A stretch of DNA of 64,000 bases from Cupriavidus gilardii (GCF_008801915.1 NZ_VZOV01000017.1:1-64000), one strand, 5' to 3'; positions 17,523 to 27,312 are shown, numbered from the stretch's first letter. The notes: a model not told the origin generated them from the letters alone. Numbers and translations: made by a program.

Positions 17523-20500
17523 ATGTCTTCCGGCGTCATCCGCATCCGCGGCGCGCGTCAGCACAATCTCAAGCAAGTCGATCTGGACCTGCGCACCGGC
17601 GAAATGACGGTGGTCACGGGTCCGTCCGGCTCCGGCAAATCCAGCCTGGTCTTCGATACCCTCTATGCCGAAGGGCAGCGGCGCTATGTCGAGACGTTCA
17701 GCGCCTACGCCCGCCAGTTCCTCGACCGGATGGACCGGCCCCAGGTCGAGCGCGTCGAAGGCGTGCCGCCGGCGATCGCGATCGACCAGACCAATCCGGT
17801 GCGCAGCTCGCGCTCGACGGTCGGCACCATGACGGAGCTGAACGACCACCTGAAGCTGCTGTTCGCGCGCGCCGCCCAGCTGTTCGACCGCGAAACGGCG
17901 CTGCCGGTACGCCACGACACCCCCGAGACGATCTACGCCGAACTGCTCGAACGCACCCGCGACGGCGACCCGCGCCTGGCGGTGACCTTCCCGGTCGAAC
18001 TGCCGGAATCGGCGACCGAGGACGAGATCGCGCAATGGCTGTCGGTCAGCGGCTATACCCGGGTGCAGGCGCAGCGCGTGGTCAACTCGCCGACCGGCCC
18101 GCGCAAGATGCTCGACGTGGTGGCCGACCGCTTCCGGCTGCAGCGCGCCGACAAGGCGCGCGTGGTCGAGGCAATCGAGTCGTCGCTCAAGCGCGGCGCC
18201 GGCCGCGTCAATATCTACGTGCTGCCCGAGGGCGACACCGCAGCAGCAGCAGCAGCAGACAGCGAAGCGACGATCTGGCGCTTCTCCACCGGCCTGCACT
18301 GCCCCGAGAGCGACCTGCGCTATGCCGACCCGCAGCCGGCGCTGTTCTCGTTCAACTCCGCCTATGGCGCCTGCGAGGCCTGCCGCGGCTTCGGCCGCGT
18401 GATCGGCGTCGATCTCGGCCTGGTGATCCCCGACGGGCGCAAGACGCTGCGCCAGGGCGCGATCAAGCCGATGCAGACGCCGGCCTGGAAGGAGTGCCAG
18501 GACGACCTGATGCGCTACGCGGCGCGCGCCGGCATTCCGCGCGACACGCCGTGGGCCGAGCTGACGCAGCAACAGCGCGACTGGGTCATCGATGGCGATC
18601 CCGCCTGGAACGGCAAGTGGAACAGCCAGTGGTACGGCGTGCGCCGCTTCTTCGACTACCTGGAGTCGAAGGCCTACAAGATGCATATCCGCGTGCTGCT
18701 GTCGAAGTACCGCAGCTACACGCTTTGCGACACCTGCGGCGGCGCGCGGCTCAAGACCGAGGCGATGCTGTGGCGCCTGGGCTCGCGCGAGAACGCCGAT
18801 GCGGTGCTCGACCCGGCCCGCCGCGTGATGCCGCGCGGCGTCGGCTGGCGGCGCGAGCAGCTCGAGGCCCTGCCCGGCCTGACCGTGCACGACCTGATGC
18901 TGCTGCCGATCGAACGGATCCACCGCTTCTTCGACACGCTGACGCTGCCCAGCGTGCTGCTCGACGACGCGCTGAAGCTGCTGCTGACCGAGGTGCGCAC
19001 GCGCCTGAAGTACCTGTGCGACGTCGGCATCGGCTACCTGACGCTGGACCGCCAGAGCCGCACGCTGTCCGGCGGCGAGGTGCAGCGGATCAACCTGACC
19101 ACCGCGCTCGGCACCTCGCTGGTCAACACGCTGTTCGTGCTCGACGAGCCGAGCATCGGCCTGCATCCGCGAGACCTGAACCGGATCGTCGAGGCGATGC
19201 GGCGGCTGCGCGATGCCGGCAATACGCTGGTGGTGGTCGAGCACGATCCGTCGGTGATGCTGGCCGCCGACCGCCTGATCGACATGGGGCCCGGCCCCGG
19301 CGAGCGCGGCGGCGAGATCGTCTACGACGGCACGCCGGCCGAAATCCGCCACGCCGGCACGCTGACCGGGCAATACCTCGGCGGCCAGCGCCGCGTCGCC
19401 GATGCGTCGGACTGGGTCCGCCGGCCGGTCGACGAGGCCACGCCGCGGCTGGTGCTCGAAGGCGCCAGCGAACACAACCTGCAGGACGTCACCGTGTCGA
19501 TCCCGCTGCGGCGGCTGGTCTGCGTGACCGGCGTGTCGGGCTCGGGCAAGTCGACACTGATCCAGGACGTGCTGCACCCCGCGCTGGCCCGTCATTTCGG
19601 CCGCGCCACCGAAGCCCCCGGCGCGCACCGCGCGCTGGTCGGCGCCGAACAGATCGCCGATGCGGTGTTCGTCGACCAGTCGCCGATCGGCAAGACCGCG
19701 CGCTCGAATCCGGCCAGCTATGTCGGCGCCTTCGACGAGATCCGCAAGCTGTTCGCCAGGGCGCCGCTGGCCAAGCAGCGCGGCTACACCGCCGGCACCT
19801 TCAGCTTCAACTCGGGCGACGGACGCTGCCCGACCTGCGGCGGCTCGGGCTTCGAGCACGTCGAGATGCAGTTCCTGTCCGACGTCTACCTGCGCTGCCC
19901 CGATTGCGACGGCAGCCGCTATCGCGCCGAAATCCTGGAAGTGAAGATCGAACGCGGCGGCCGGGCGCTGGGCATCGCCGACGTGCTGGAGCTGACCGTC
20001 AGCGAGGCGGTGGCGCTGTTCGCCGCCGATGCCGAGGTGCTGCGCGTGCTGCAGCCGATCGTCGAGGTCGGCCTCGAATACGTGAAGCTGGGCCAGCCGG
20101 TGCCGACGCTGTCGGGCGGCGAGGCGCAGCGCCTGAAGCTGGCCGGTTTTCTTGCCGAGACCGCGCAGGCGGCGCGCAAGCGCGTCGCGCCGGACGCCAG
20201 CGAGGGCCGGCTGTTCATGTTCGACGAGCCGACCACCGGCCTGCACTTCGACGACATCGCCAAGCTGATGCGCGCCTTCGGCAAGCTGCTGGACGGCGGG
20301 CATTCGCTGATCGTGATCGAGCACAACCTGGACGTGATCCGCGCGGCCGACTGGCTGATCGATCTCGGCCCGGAAGGCGGCGACGCCGGTGGACAGCTGG
20401 TCTGCGCGGGCACGCCGGACGACGTCAAGCGCTGCGCCCAGTCACATACCGGCGCGGCGCTGCTGCAGTACGAAAGCCAGATCGGCCGCAGCGATGCGCA

Positions 20501-23435
20501 GGCCGAGCACGACGCGCTGCGGCTGCAGTCGGCGCACGGCTCGCCGGCGGCCCGCCGCGCGCGGCGCGCGCTGGCCGAGGTCCAGGGCGAGAACGTGGTG
20601 CGCATCGTCAACGCGCACGAGCACAACCTGAAGTCGCTGAACGTCGATATCCCGCACAACAAGTTCAACGTCGTGACCGGCGTATCGGGTTCGGGCAAGT
20701 CGACGCTGGCCTTCGACATCCTGTTCCACGAGGGCCAGCGCCGCTATCTCGAATCGCTGAACGCCTACGCGCGCTCGATCGTGCAGCCGGCGGGCCGGCC
20801 CGAGGTCGACGCCGTGTTCGGCATTCCGCCGACCGTCGCGATCGAACAGCGCCTGTCGCGCGGCGGCCGCAAGAGCACGGTGGCGACCACCTCCGAGGTC
20901 TGGCACTTCCTGCGGCTGCTGTACGTCAAGCTCGGCCTGCAGCACTGCGTGCACGACGGCACGCCGGTCAGCGCGCAGAGCCCCGAATCGATCGTCGCGC
21001 AGCTGCTGCGCGAATACCGCGGCCAGCATGTCGGCCTGCTGGCGCCGCTGGTGGTCAACCGCAAGGGCGTCTACACCGATCTCGCCAAGTGGGCCAAGGC
21101 GCGCGGCCATACGCATCTGCGTGTCGACGGCGCCTTCCTGCCGGTCGATCCGTGGCCGCGGCTGGACCGCTTCCGCGAACACACGATCGAGCTGCCGGTC
21201 GGCGACCTGGTGATCTCGCCCGACAACGAGGGTGAGCTGCGCACGCTGCTGGAGCAGGCGCTCGACCACGGCAAGGGCGTGATGCACCTGCTGGCACCGC
21301 TCGATGGGCTGCGCGAAGCGTTCGGCAACGGCCACAACGGCGACGGCGTCGGCCAGACCAAGGTGTTCTCGACCAAGCGCGCCTGCCCGACCTGCGGCAC
21401 CAGCTATCCCGAGCTCGATCCGCGCATGTTCTCGTACAACAGCAAGCACGGCTGGTGCGAAAGCTGCGTCGGCACCGGCCTGGCGCTGACGCGCGAACAG
21501 CGCGCCGCCTATGACGACAGCGTGATCGGCGGCGACGAACGCGGCCGCGAGCAGACGCTGCCGTCGGAGGAGATCGAACCAGAAGGCGTCGGCCATGCGG
21601 CCTGCCCCTCGTGCCACGGCACGCGGCTGAACCCGGCCGCGCGCGCGGTCAGCTTCGCCGGCCGCTCGATCGTCGACATCGCGCAGTGGACCGTGTCGCA
21701 GACCCGCGCGTGGATCGAGCAGCTGACGCTGCGCGGCCGCGACGCCGAGATCGCGCGCGACGTGGTCAGCGAAATCCGCAGCCGGCTCGAGTTCCTCGAA
21801 GAGGTCGGCCTGGGCTATCTGAGCCTGGACCGCGCCGCACCCAGCCTGTCGGGCGGCGAGGCGCAGCGGATCCGGCTCGCGGCGCAGCTCGGCAGCAATC
21901 TGCAGGGCGTCTGCTATGTGCTGGACGAACCGACCATCGGCCTGCATCCGCGCGACAACCGCATCCTGCTCGACGCGCTGCGCAAGCTCGGCGACAAGGG
22001 CAACACGCTGGTGGTGGTCGAGCACGACGAGGACACGATCCGCCGCGCCGACCACATCATCGACATCGGCCCCGGCGCCGGCAAGCGCGGCGGCCATGTG
22101 GTCGCGCAGGGCGGCGTCGCCGATCTGGCGGCGCAGCCGTCGTCGCTGACCGGGCAGTTCCTGGCCCGGCCGATCGTCCATCCGCTGCAGGCGCGCCGGC
22201 CGGTCACGGCACCAGCGCGAGGCAAGGCGAGCGCCGCCGACACGGCGGTGCCCGAGCGCTGGCTGACCGTGCATGGCGCGACGCTGCACAACCTGCGCAA
22301 TGTCACCGCCAGCCTGCCGCTGTCGCGGCTGGTGGTCATCACCGGCGTCAGCGGCTCGGGCAAGTCCACGCTGGCGCGCGATGTGCTGATGACCAATCTG
22401 CTCGATGCGGTCGGCCGTTCGGTGCTGTCCTCGCCGGCCACGCGCCGCGCGCGCAAGTCGGCGCAGGCCGAGCCCGCCGCGGGCGCCAGCAAGGGCGTGA
22501 GCGTGAAGAAGCTCGACGTCCAGCATGTCTGGCAGGGCTGCGAGGCGGTGACCGGCTGGGAGGCGATCGATCGCGTGCTCGAGGTCGACCAGACTCCGAT
22601 CGGCAAGACGCCGCGCTCCTGTCCGGCCACCTATATCGGCGTCTGGGACGCGATCCGCCGGCTGTTCGCCGAGACGCTGGAAGCGAAGGCCCGCGGTTAC
22701 ACGGCGTCCCGCTTCTCGTTCAACACCGGCGACGGCCGCTGCCCGGCCTGCGAGGGCCAGGGCGTGCGCACCATCGGCATGAGCTTCCTGCCGGACGTCA
22801 AGGTGCTGTGCGATGTCTGCCACGGCCAGCGCTTCAATGCGGAGACGCTGGCGGTCAGCTGGCGCGGCCGCAATATCGGCGAGGTGCTGACGATGGAGAT
22901 CGACGAAGCGGTGGAATTCTTCGCCGCGCAGTCGAACATCGCGCATCCGCTGCAGCTGCTCAAGGACGTGGGCCTAGGCTATCTGACGTTGGGCCAGCCG
23001 TCGCCGACGCTGTCGGGCGGGGAGGCGCAGCGCATCAAGCTGGTCACCGAACTGGCCAAGGTGCGCGACGACATCACGCGCCGCGGCCAGAAGCCGCCGC
23101 ACACGCTGTACGTGCTCGACGAGCCGACCGTGGGCCTGCACATGGCCGACGTCGCCAGGCTGATCCGCGTGCTGCACCGTCTGGTCGACGGCGGCCACAG
23201 CGTGGTGGTGATCGAGCACGACCTCGACGTGATCGCCGAAGCCGACTGGGTCATCGATCTCGGCCCGGAGGGCGGCGACGGCGGCGGCACCATCGTCGCG
23301 GCCGCGCCGCCGGACGTGCTGGCACGCACGTCGGGCAGCCATACCGGGGCGGCGCTGGTGCCGGTGCTGGCGCGCACCGCGGCGGTGGCGGCCAACGAGG
23401 TCGGGCCAAGGGTGGTGCGCGGGGCGGTGGCGTAG
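17523..23435 (+). CDS. Tandem double UvrA (UvrA2-type, four ABC ATPase domains)
   Basis: 1970 residues, twice the length of normal UvrA (about 950). Two complete UvrA modules lie head to tail. Walker A motifs are near residues 33-40 (GPSGSGKS), 669, 1052 and 1607 (all GVSGSGKST); LSGGE signatures are near 514, 862, 1441 and 1829. The C-terminal zinc fingers of both halves are intact (CPTCGGSGFE...CPDCDG and CPACEGQGVR...CDVCHG). The first zinc module of half 1 is degraded (CPES in place of CPxC) while that of half 2 is complete (CPTC...CESC). UvrA dimers recognise bulky DNA damage and hand it to UvrB; a single chain with both halves would be a covalent pseudo-dimer. The cell also has a normal uvrA at 46775, so this one is a paralogue of unknown special role. 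AAAGGA precedes the ATG; a strong terminator follows the stop. Confidence 0.93.
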   Translation: MSSGVIRIRGARQHNLKQVDLDLRTGEMTVVTGPSGSGKSSLVFDTLYAEGQRRYVETFSAYARQFLDRMDRPQVERVEGVPPAIAIDQTNPVRSSRSTVGTMTELNDHLKLLFARAAQLFDRETALPVRHDTPETIYAELLERTRDGDPRLAVTFPVELPESATEDEIAQWLSVSGYTRVQAQRVVNSPTGPRKMLDVVADRFRLQRADKARVVEAIESSLKRGAGRVNIYVLPEGDTAAAAAADSEATIWRFSTGLHCPESDLRYADPQPALFSFNSAYGACEACRGFGRVIGVDLGLVIPDGRKTLRQGAIKPMQTPAWKECQDDLMRYAARAGIPRDTPWAELTQQQRDWVIDGDPAWNGKWNSQWYGVRRFFDYLESKAYKMHIRVLLSKYRSYTLCDTCGGARLKTEAMLWRLGSRENADAVLDPARRVMPRGVGWRREQLEALPGLTVHDLMLLPIERIHRFFDTLTLPSVLLDDALKLLLTEVRTRLKYLCDVGIGYLTLDRQSRTLSGGEVQRINLTTALGTSLVNTLFVLDEPSIGLHPRDLNRIVEAMRRLRDAGNTLVVVEHDPSVMLAADRLIDMGPGPGERGGEIVYDGTPAEIRHAGTLTGQYLGGQRRVADASDWVRRPVDEATPRLVLEGASEHNLQDVTVSIPLRRLVCVTGVSGSGKSTLIQDVLHPALARHFGRATEAPGAHRALVGAEQIADAVFVDQSPIGKTARSNPASYVGAFDEIRKLFARAPLAKQRGYTAGTFSFNSGDGRCPTCGGSGFEHVEMQFLSDVYLRCPDCDGSRYRAEILEVKIERGGRALGIADVLELTVSEAVALFAADAEVLRVLQPIVEVGLEYVKLGQPVPTLSGGEAQRLKLAGFLAETAQAARKRVAPDASEGRLFMFDEPTTGLHFDDIAKLMRAFGKLLDGGHSLIVIEHNLDVIRAADWLIDLGPEGGDAGGQLVCAGTPDDVKRCAQSHTGAALLQYESQIGRSDAQAEHDALRLQSAHGSPAARRARRALAEVQGENVVRIVNAHEHNLKSLNVDIPHNKFNVVTGVSGSGKSTLAFDILFHEGQRRYLESLNAYARSIVQPAGRPEVDAVFGIPPTVAIEQRLSRGGRKSTVATTSEVWHFLRLLYVKLGLQHCVHDGTPVSAQSPESIVAQLLREYRGQHVGLLAPLVVNRKGVYTDLAKWAKARGHTHLRVDGAFLPVDPWPRLDRFREHTIELPVGDLVISPDNEGELRTLLEQALDHGKGVMHLLAPLDGLREAFGNGHNGDGVGQTKVFSTKRACPTCGTSYPELDPRMFSYNSKHGWCESCVGTGLALTREQRAAYDDSVIGGDERGREQTLPSEEIEPEGVGHAACPSCHGTRLNPAARAVSFAGRSIVDIAQWTVSQTRAWIEQLTLRGRDAEIARDVVSEIRSRLEFLEEVGLGYLSLDRAAPSLSGGEAQRIRLAAQLGSNLQGVCYVLDEPTIGLHPRDNRILLDALRKLGDKGNTLVVVEHDEDTIRRADHIIDIGPGAGKRGGHVVAQGGVADLAAQPSSLTGQFLARPIVHPLQARRPVTAPARGKASAADTAVPERWLTVHGATLHNLRNVTASLPLSRLVVITGVSGSGKSTLARDVLMTNLLDAVGRSVLSSPATRRARKSAQAEPAAGASKGVSVKKLDVQHVWQGCEAVTGWEAIDRVLEVDQTPIGKTPRSCPATYIGVWDAIRRLFAETLEAKARGYTASRFSFNTGDGRCPACEGQGVRTIGMSFLPDVKVLCDVCHGQRFNAETLAVSWRGRNIGEVLTMEIDEAVEFFAAQSNIAHPLQLLKDVGLGYLTLGQPSPTLSGGEAQRIKLVTELAKVRDDITRRGQKPPHTLYVLDEPTVGLHMADVARLIRVLHRLVDGGHSVVVIEHDLDVIAEADWVIDLGPEGGDGGGTIVAAAPPDVLARTSGSHTGAALVPVLARTAAVAANEVGPRVVRGAVA

Positions 23436-23458
23436 GAAGGAACTGGCGAGCAGAAAGT

Positions 23459-23495
23459 CGAAAGGCCGCATCAAGCGGCCTTTCTTCTCTTTTGC
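23459..23495 (+). terminator. Rho-independent terminator after the double UvrA gene
   Basis: A 10-bp stem (GAAAGGCCGC 23460-23469, GCGGCCTTTC 23475-23484) with a 5-base loop is followed by TTCTCTTTTG. Confidence 0.85.
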
Positions 23496-23574
23496 GTCCT
23501 GGATCGTGACGTCCGTCGTATACCGAGAGCGCTGTCAAGATTTGGTCCAGGCGCTTACCCGGCGATTGTACACC

Positions 23575-24180
23575 TTACCCCGCCAACGCTCCCGCATCCG
23601 GCACCACCAGCGCCACCAGATCGTTCAATTCCGTCAACGCGGTGCGATGCACGACCGCGGCCGGTACCACTTCGCCGTTGACTGGATCGGGCAGGTCGCG
23701 CGTCGCGCAGGCGGCTGCGACCACCGTGGTGGTGTAGCCGAGATCGAGCGCGGCACGCGCGGTCGCGCTGACGCACATATGGGTCATGAAGCCGGCGATC
23801 ACCAGCTGCTTGCGGCCGGTCCGGGCCAGCGTATCCGCCAGCGCCGTGCCGGCAAAGGCGTTCGGCAGATGCTTGACGATCACGGTCTCGCCTTGCGCCG
23901 GCGCGAGCTCGGCGATCAGTTCGGCATAAGGACCCTGCGGATCGAAGATCGCCCCGCCCGGCTGTCCGTGGTGCTGGATGTGCACCACCGGTGCGCCGGC
24001 CTTGCGGGCGGCCGCCAGCAGGCGCTGGCACTCGGCCACGGCCTCGGCCATGCCGGACAGCGGCAGGCTGCCGTCGACGTACTCGCGCTGGTGGTCGATC
24101 AGCACCAGGCTGGCTTGCTGCCAGTCGGCCGGCTTGCGGGTCGCGCCGGCGAAATCCATCAGGGTCTTGGCTTGCGGCAT
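23575..24180 (-). CDS. Isochorismatase-family cysteine hydrolase
   Basis: 201 residues, the usual size for this family. The catalytic triad is visible: aspartate D29 (LVLIDHQREY), lysine K103 (IVKHLPNAF) and cysteine C136 (FMTHMCVSATARAA), with the cis-peptide region GFMTH just before the cysteine. Family members hydrolyse isochorismate, nicotinamide or other amides, and many are of unknown substrate; this one cannot be assigned. The ATG at 24180 follows AGGAAGAGA. It is divergent from a LysR gene 95 bases away, the common layout in which the LysR protein controls its neighbour. Cytoplasmic; no signal peptide. Confidence 0.9.
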   Translation of the reverse strand: MPQAKTLMDFAGATRKPADWQQASLVLIDHQREYVDGSLPLSGMAEAVAECQRLLAAARKAGAPVVHIQHHGQPGGAIFDPQGPYAELIAELAPAQGETVIVKHLPNAFAGTALADTLARTGRKQLVIAGFMTHMCVSATARAALDLGYTTTVVAAACATRDLPDPVNGEVVPAAVVHRTALTELNDLVALVVPDAGALAG

Positions 24181-24201
24181 GGGGTCTCTTCCTCATCGAA
24201 T

Positions 24202-24215
24202 GCACGACATCGTGC
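24202..24215. promoter_or_regulatory. Imperfect palindrome between isochorismatase and lysR
   Basis: GCACG - ACAT - CGTGC forms a 5-bp inverted repeat in the 95-base divergent intergenic region, a possible LysR-type binding site. It is short, so chance is not excluded. Confidence 0.3.
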
Positions 24216-24275
24216 GATGCCGCCATGATAGGGTTCGGCTTGCCGATTCACCATGCCAGATTCCGACGAGGCACT

Positions 24276-25175
24276 GTGCAAAAAAGAACAGCCGGGACCA
24301 CCCATTGGGACGATCTGCTGACGCTCGCCGTACTGGCCCGCTCGGGCAGCTATGCCGCTTGCGCGCGCGAACTCGGGCTGACCCATGCCACCGTGATCCG
24401 CCGCCTGCGGCGGCTGGAGACGGCGCTGGGCGCGCCGGTGGCCGAGTCGATGCAGGGCCGGATCGAGCTGTCGCCGGCCGGGCGCATTGCGCTGGCCGCC
24501 GCCGAGCAGATGGAGCGGCATGCCGCGCGGATCGGCCGCGAGCTCGAAGCGCGCCGCGCCAGCCCCGGCAGCGTGTCCGGCACGGTCAGGCTGACCGCGA
24601 CCGAGGGCGTGGCGACGCTGTTCATCGCCGAGCGGCTGCCGGCGCTGCGCGAGCGCCATCCGGGGCTGACGGTGGAACTGATCGTCGAGGCGCGCCGTGC
24701 CAGCCTTGCACGCCGCGAGGCGCATCTGGCGATCCGGCTCAATCGACCGGTCGAGGAACAGGTGGTAGCGCGCCGCGTCGGCGCGATCCACTACGGCGTC
24801 TATGGCAACGCGGTCATGCGCCGCCGCTACGCCGACGAGGGCCTCGCCGCGCTGCCGTTCTGCCAGCTCGCGCTGTCGCTTGCGCCCGGCGTGGCGCTGC
24901 CCGAGATCCGCTGGGTCGACAAGCAGATCGCGCGCGAGGCGATCGTGCTGTCGAGCAACAGCGTCGACACGCTGCTGATGGCGGCCGCGGCCGGCACCGG
25001 GGCCGCGCTGCTGCCGCACTTCGCCGCGCGGACGCAGCCGTCGCTGCATCTGCTGCAGGATTGCCCCGACGTGAGGCGCGAGGTCTGGCTGGCCTATCCG
25101 TCGGAGTACCGCCGCCAGCCGCGCTTTCGTGCCGTGGCCGACTGGCTGGCCGAGTGCTTCGCGGAGATGCCATAG
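24276..25175 (+). CDS. LysR-family transcriptional regulator
   Basis: 299 residues, typical LysR length. The N-terminal winged helix-turn-helix is LLTLAVLARSGSYAACAREL followed by THATVIRRLRRLE, and a substrate-binding domain starts near residue 95 (GTVRLTATEGVATLFIAERL). I chose the GTG at 24276 because it gives the normal LysR N-terminus and GAGG lies four bases upstream; in-frame ATG codons further left would run through the divergent promoter region. It most likely regulates the divergent isochorismatase gene; the ligand is not known. Confidence 0.87.
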   Translation: MQKRTAGTTHWDDLLTLAVLARSGSYAACARELGLTHATVIRRLRRLETALGAPVAESMQGRIELSPAGRIALAAAEQMERHAARIGRELEARRASPGSVSGTVRLTATEGVATLFIAERLPALRERHPGLTVELIVEARRASLARREAHLAIRLNRPVEEQVVARRVGAIHYGVYGNAVMRRRYADEGLAALPFCQLALSLAPGVALPEIRWVDKQIAREAIVLSSNSVDTLLMAAAAGTGAALLPHFAARTQPSLHLLQDCPDVRREVWLAYPSEYRRQPRFRAVADWLAECFAEMP

Positions 25176-25204
25176 GCCGGGCTGTCCCGCCGGGCCCTGG
25201 GCAA

Positions 25205-26707
25205 TCACGGCACCTGCCGCTGCACCGGCGCGCCGATGCCGGCGTCCGTCACCGGCGCGATCACCAGATAGCGGCGCGCCTCCTGACGTTCGCCACCGCC
25301 GGCGACGACCTGACGAATCGGCCCGACCGTATTGACGATTGCCGAGCCGGCCGGATTGGCCATGAAGCGCGCCAGCGGCTCGATGCGGCCGCCGCCGTCC
25401 GCGCGCTCCGCCAGGCCCAGCACATAAGCCTGTTTCGGCTGCAGCCCGGTCGCCGAGGCCTGCAGCACCTGCACCAGCCCCTGATCGAACAGCGCGACGC
25501 TGGTGGGCGCCTGTTGGGCAGGTTGGACCTGCTGTGCCTGCTGGGCCTGCTCGGATCCACCCGCGGCGACTGGCACCAGCGACAGCTGCGTGGCTCGCGC
25601 GATGCTGCCGGCCGGCTGCAGGTTCTGCCGCCCATCGCCCTGCCTGACCGCGTCCGGCACATAGACCACCGCCTGTGGCGCCTGGCCCACGGGAATCGTC
25701 GCGACCACGCGCTGGCTCAGCGTATCGACCGCCGCCAGCGCGTCCTCGTTCTCCAGCCCGACATAAATGCGGCTGCCGTCGCCCGACGGCCACAGCCCGT
25801 GCGGCAGCTTGCCGACCGGAATGGTCGCGACCTGCGAAAAATCGTCGGTGCGGAACACCTTGACCTCGTTGGTCCCGCCCACCGTCACGTAGGCGAACTG
25901 GCCGTTGCGGTTGCGCACGAAATTGACGTGGTTGGTGATCGGCCCGGTATCGAGGGTGCGGATCGGCGCAAAGGGCGGACGCGCATCGAACACCTGCACC
26001 TTGCCGATGTCCTTCAGCGTGAACCAGACCTGCTTGCCGTCGGGCGTCGCCGCGATGTTCGGGCAGAAGGCGCTGGCCTGCTCGATGGTCGCGATGACCT
26101 TGTGCTCGGCCACGGACACCACGCTGGTGCGCGGCTGGAACGACGAACAGACATAGCCGTACTTGCCGTCCGGCGAGAAGATCTGCATGCCGGGTCCGGC
26201 CGGCACGGGGATCCGGGTCTTCTCGCGATAGGTCGCCGCGTCGATCACGGCGACATAGTCTTCGCCGCGCACCGTGACCCAGAGCTCCTTGCCGTCCGGC
26301 GTGTAGAACGCCTCGTGCGGCGAGCGGCCGAGATAGGTCACGTGCCGGACTGCATTGGTTTGCGTGTCGATGAACGATACCGAGTTCGAGCCGATCGACA
26401 CCACCGCCAGGATGCGGCCGTCCGGCGAGAAGCCAAGGCCGTGCACCAGCAGCTGTCCCTTGTACAAGGGGCTGAAGTTGGCCGGCGTCGGCTCGCCCAG
26501 GCGGATCATGCCGAGCACCTCATTGGAAGCCGGATCGGTGACGGACACCGTGTTGGAGAACTGCTCCGCCGCATAGATGCGGTCGCGATGGCTGATCGGC
26601 CGGTCGGGATCGGTGGCGGCGCGCGGCGGCTGGCCAGCCTGCGTGGCGGACGGCAAGGCCAGCGACAGGGCCAGGGCCGCGATGGCGGCGGTCGGGGCGA
26701 GCTTCAT
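25205..26707 (-). CDS. Exported YVTN/YncE-like beta-propeller protein
   Basis: 500 residues. A clear Sec signal peptide (MKLAPTAAIAALALSLALPS, cleavage after ATQA) leads a periplasmic protein. From about residue 40 to 355 there are repeated beta-propeller blades of the YVTN/YncE type (FSPDGRILAVVSIGSNSVSF, TPDGKELWVTVRGEDYVAVI, SGDGSRIYVGLENEDALAAV). A glutamine-rich linker (about 385-405) then joins a second small beta-rich module of about 90 residues I cannot name. It is the second gene of an operon with the DUF305 gene, overlapping it in ATGA, and lies downstream of an ECF-type promoter motif. Function unknown; related proteins bind peptides, metals or nucleic acid. Confidence 0.88.
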   Translation of the reverse strand: MKLAPTAAIAALALSLALPSATQAGQPPRAATDPDRPISHRDRIYAAEQFSNTVSVTDPASNEVLGMIRLGEPTPANFSPLYKGQLLVHGLGFSPDGRILAVVSIGSNSVSFIDTQTNAVRHVTYLGRSPHEAFYTPDGKELWVTVRGEDYVAVIDAATYREKTRIPVPAGPGMQIFSPDGKYGYVCSSFQPRTSVVSVAEHKVIATIEQASAFCPNIAATPDGKQVWFTLKDIGKVQVFDARPPFAPIRTLDTGPITNHVNFVRNRNGQFAYVTVGGTNEVKVFRTDDFSQVATIPVGKLPHGLWPSGDGSRIYVGLENEDALAAVDTLSQRVVATIPVGQAPQAVVYVPDAVRQGDGRQNLQPAGSIARATQLSLVPVAAGGSEQAQQAQQVQPAQQAPTSVALFDQGLVQVLQASATGLQPKQAYVLGLAERADGGGRIEPLARFMANPAGSAIVNTVGPIRQVVAGGGERQEARRYLVIAPVTDAGIGAPVQRQVP

Positions 26708-27213
26708 CGTGGCTCCTTGTGCGAATGGTGGATGGCGCGGTGGCCCGGTTCGCTGCCGGCAACCGCGGCAGCATCGGCGGACGTATCCGCCACCGGCGGC
26801 GCCTGCCCGATCGCCAGATACATCGCGGCAATCTCCTGCTGCTGCGTGGCGATGATTTCCTGCGCGATCCGGCGCAGCTGCGGATTGCGCCCGTGCCGCA
26901 GCTGCGCCATCGCCATCTCGATCGCGCCGCGGTGGTGCGGCACCATCATGTGGACGAAGTCGCGGTCGACGTCGCCGCTGGGCGCGATCGCCATGTCGTT
27001 CATCATCCGCTCCATCGCGCGATCGTTCTCGGCGAGGAAGGCGGCGTGATCGCCGGCATCGGAGGACGGCTCAGCCGCCGATGCTGGCGCCGGAAACGCG
27101 GCCAGCGCCCCCAAGAGGGTCACGGACATGGCCACGGACATGGCCAACGGCATGGCGGACGCCACCCGCGCGGCGCCGCGATCGCGGCCGCGCCATCGAA
27201 AACAGACTGGCAT
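26704..27213 (-). CDS. Exported DUF305 protein
   Basis: 169 residues. A basic N-terminus and a long hydrophobic stretch (AMSVAMSVTLLGALAAFPAP, cleavage after ASA) form a signal peptide. The DUF305 four-helix core follows, with the family motif FVHMMVPHHRGAIEMA (about residues 86-101) and QLRRIAQEIIATQQQEI; the conserved His/Met residues suggest metal binding, and DUF305 proteins often sit in copper or stress loci. GAGGAG lies six bases before the ATG. The signal-peptide coding DNA contains a 12-base duplication (GGACATGGCCAC/A, around 27123-27146). It is first in an operon with the beta-propeller gene and divergent from the ECF sigma gene. Confidence 0.9.
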   Translation of the reverse strand: MPVCFRWRGRDRGAARVASAMPLAMSVAMSVTLLGALAAFPAPASAAEPSSDAGDHAAFLAENDRAMERMMNDMAIAPSGDVDRDFVHMMVPHHRGAIEMAMAQLRHGRNPQLRRIAQEIIATQQQEIAAMYLAIGQAPPVADTSADAAAVAGSEPGHRAIHHSHKEPR

Positions 27214-27243
27214 GCTGAACTCCTCGAGGTCCGTACCAGCAGG

Positions 27244-27272
27244 TGAACAGCGTTGCCGCCTCGCTTATTCCC
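27244..27272 (-). promoter_or_regulatory. ECF-type promoter motif for the DUF305 operon
   Basis: On the minus strand GGGAATAA (27272-27265) is followed after 15 bases by TGTTCA (27249-27244). The predicted start site near 27237 would leave a leader of about 24 bases with a good ribosome site. The same two blocks occur divergently in front of the sigma gene. Confidence 0.55.
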
Positions 27273-27312
27273 GTTGGGCGGCAAAAAAATCCGGACAGTG
27301 GCCGGCGAAGGC

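Noticed and set aside
18238..18262. CAG-type trinucleotide repeat
   Set aside because: It encodes a short alanine run (TAAAAAAD) in a loop of the double UvrA; in frame and not a regulatory repeat.
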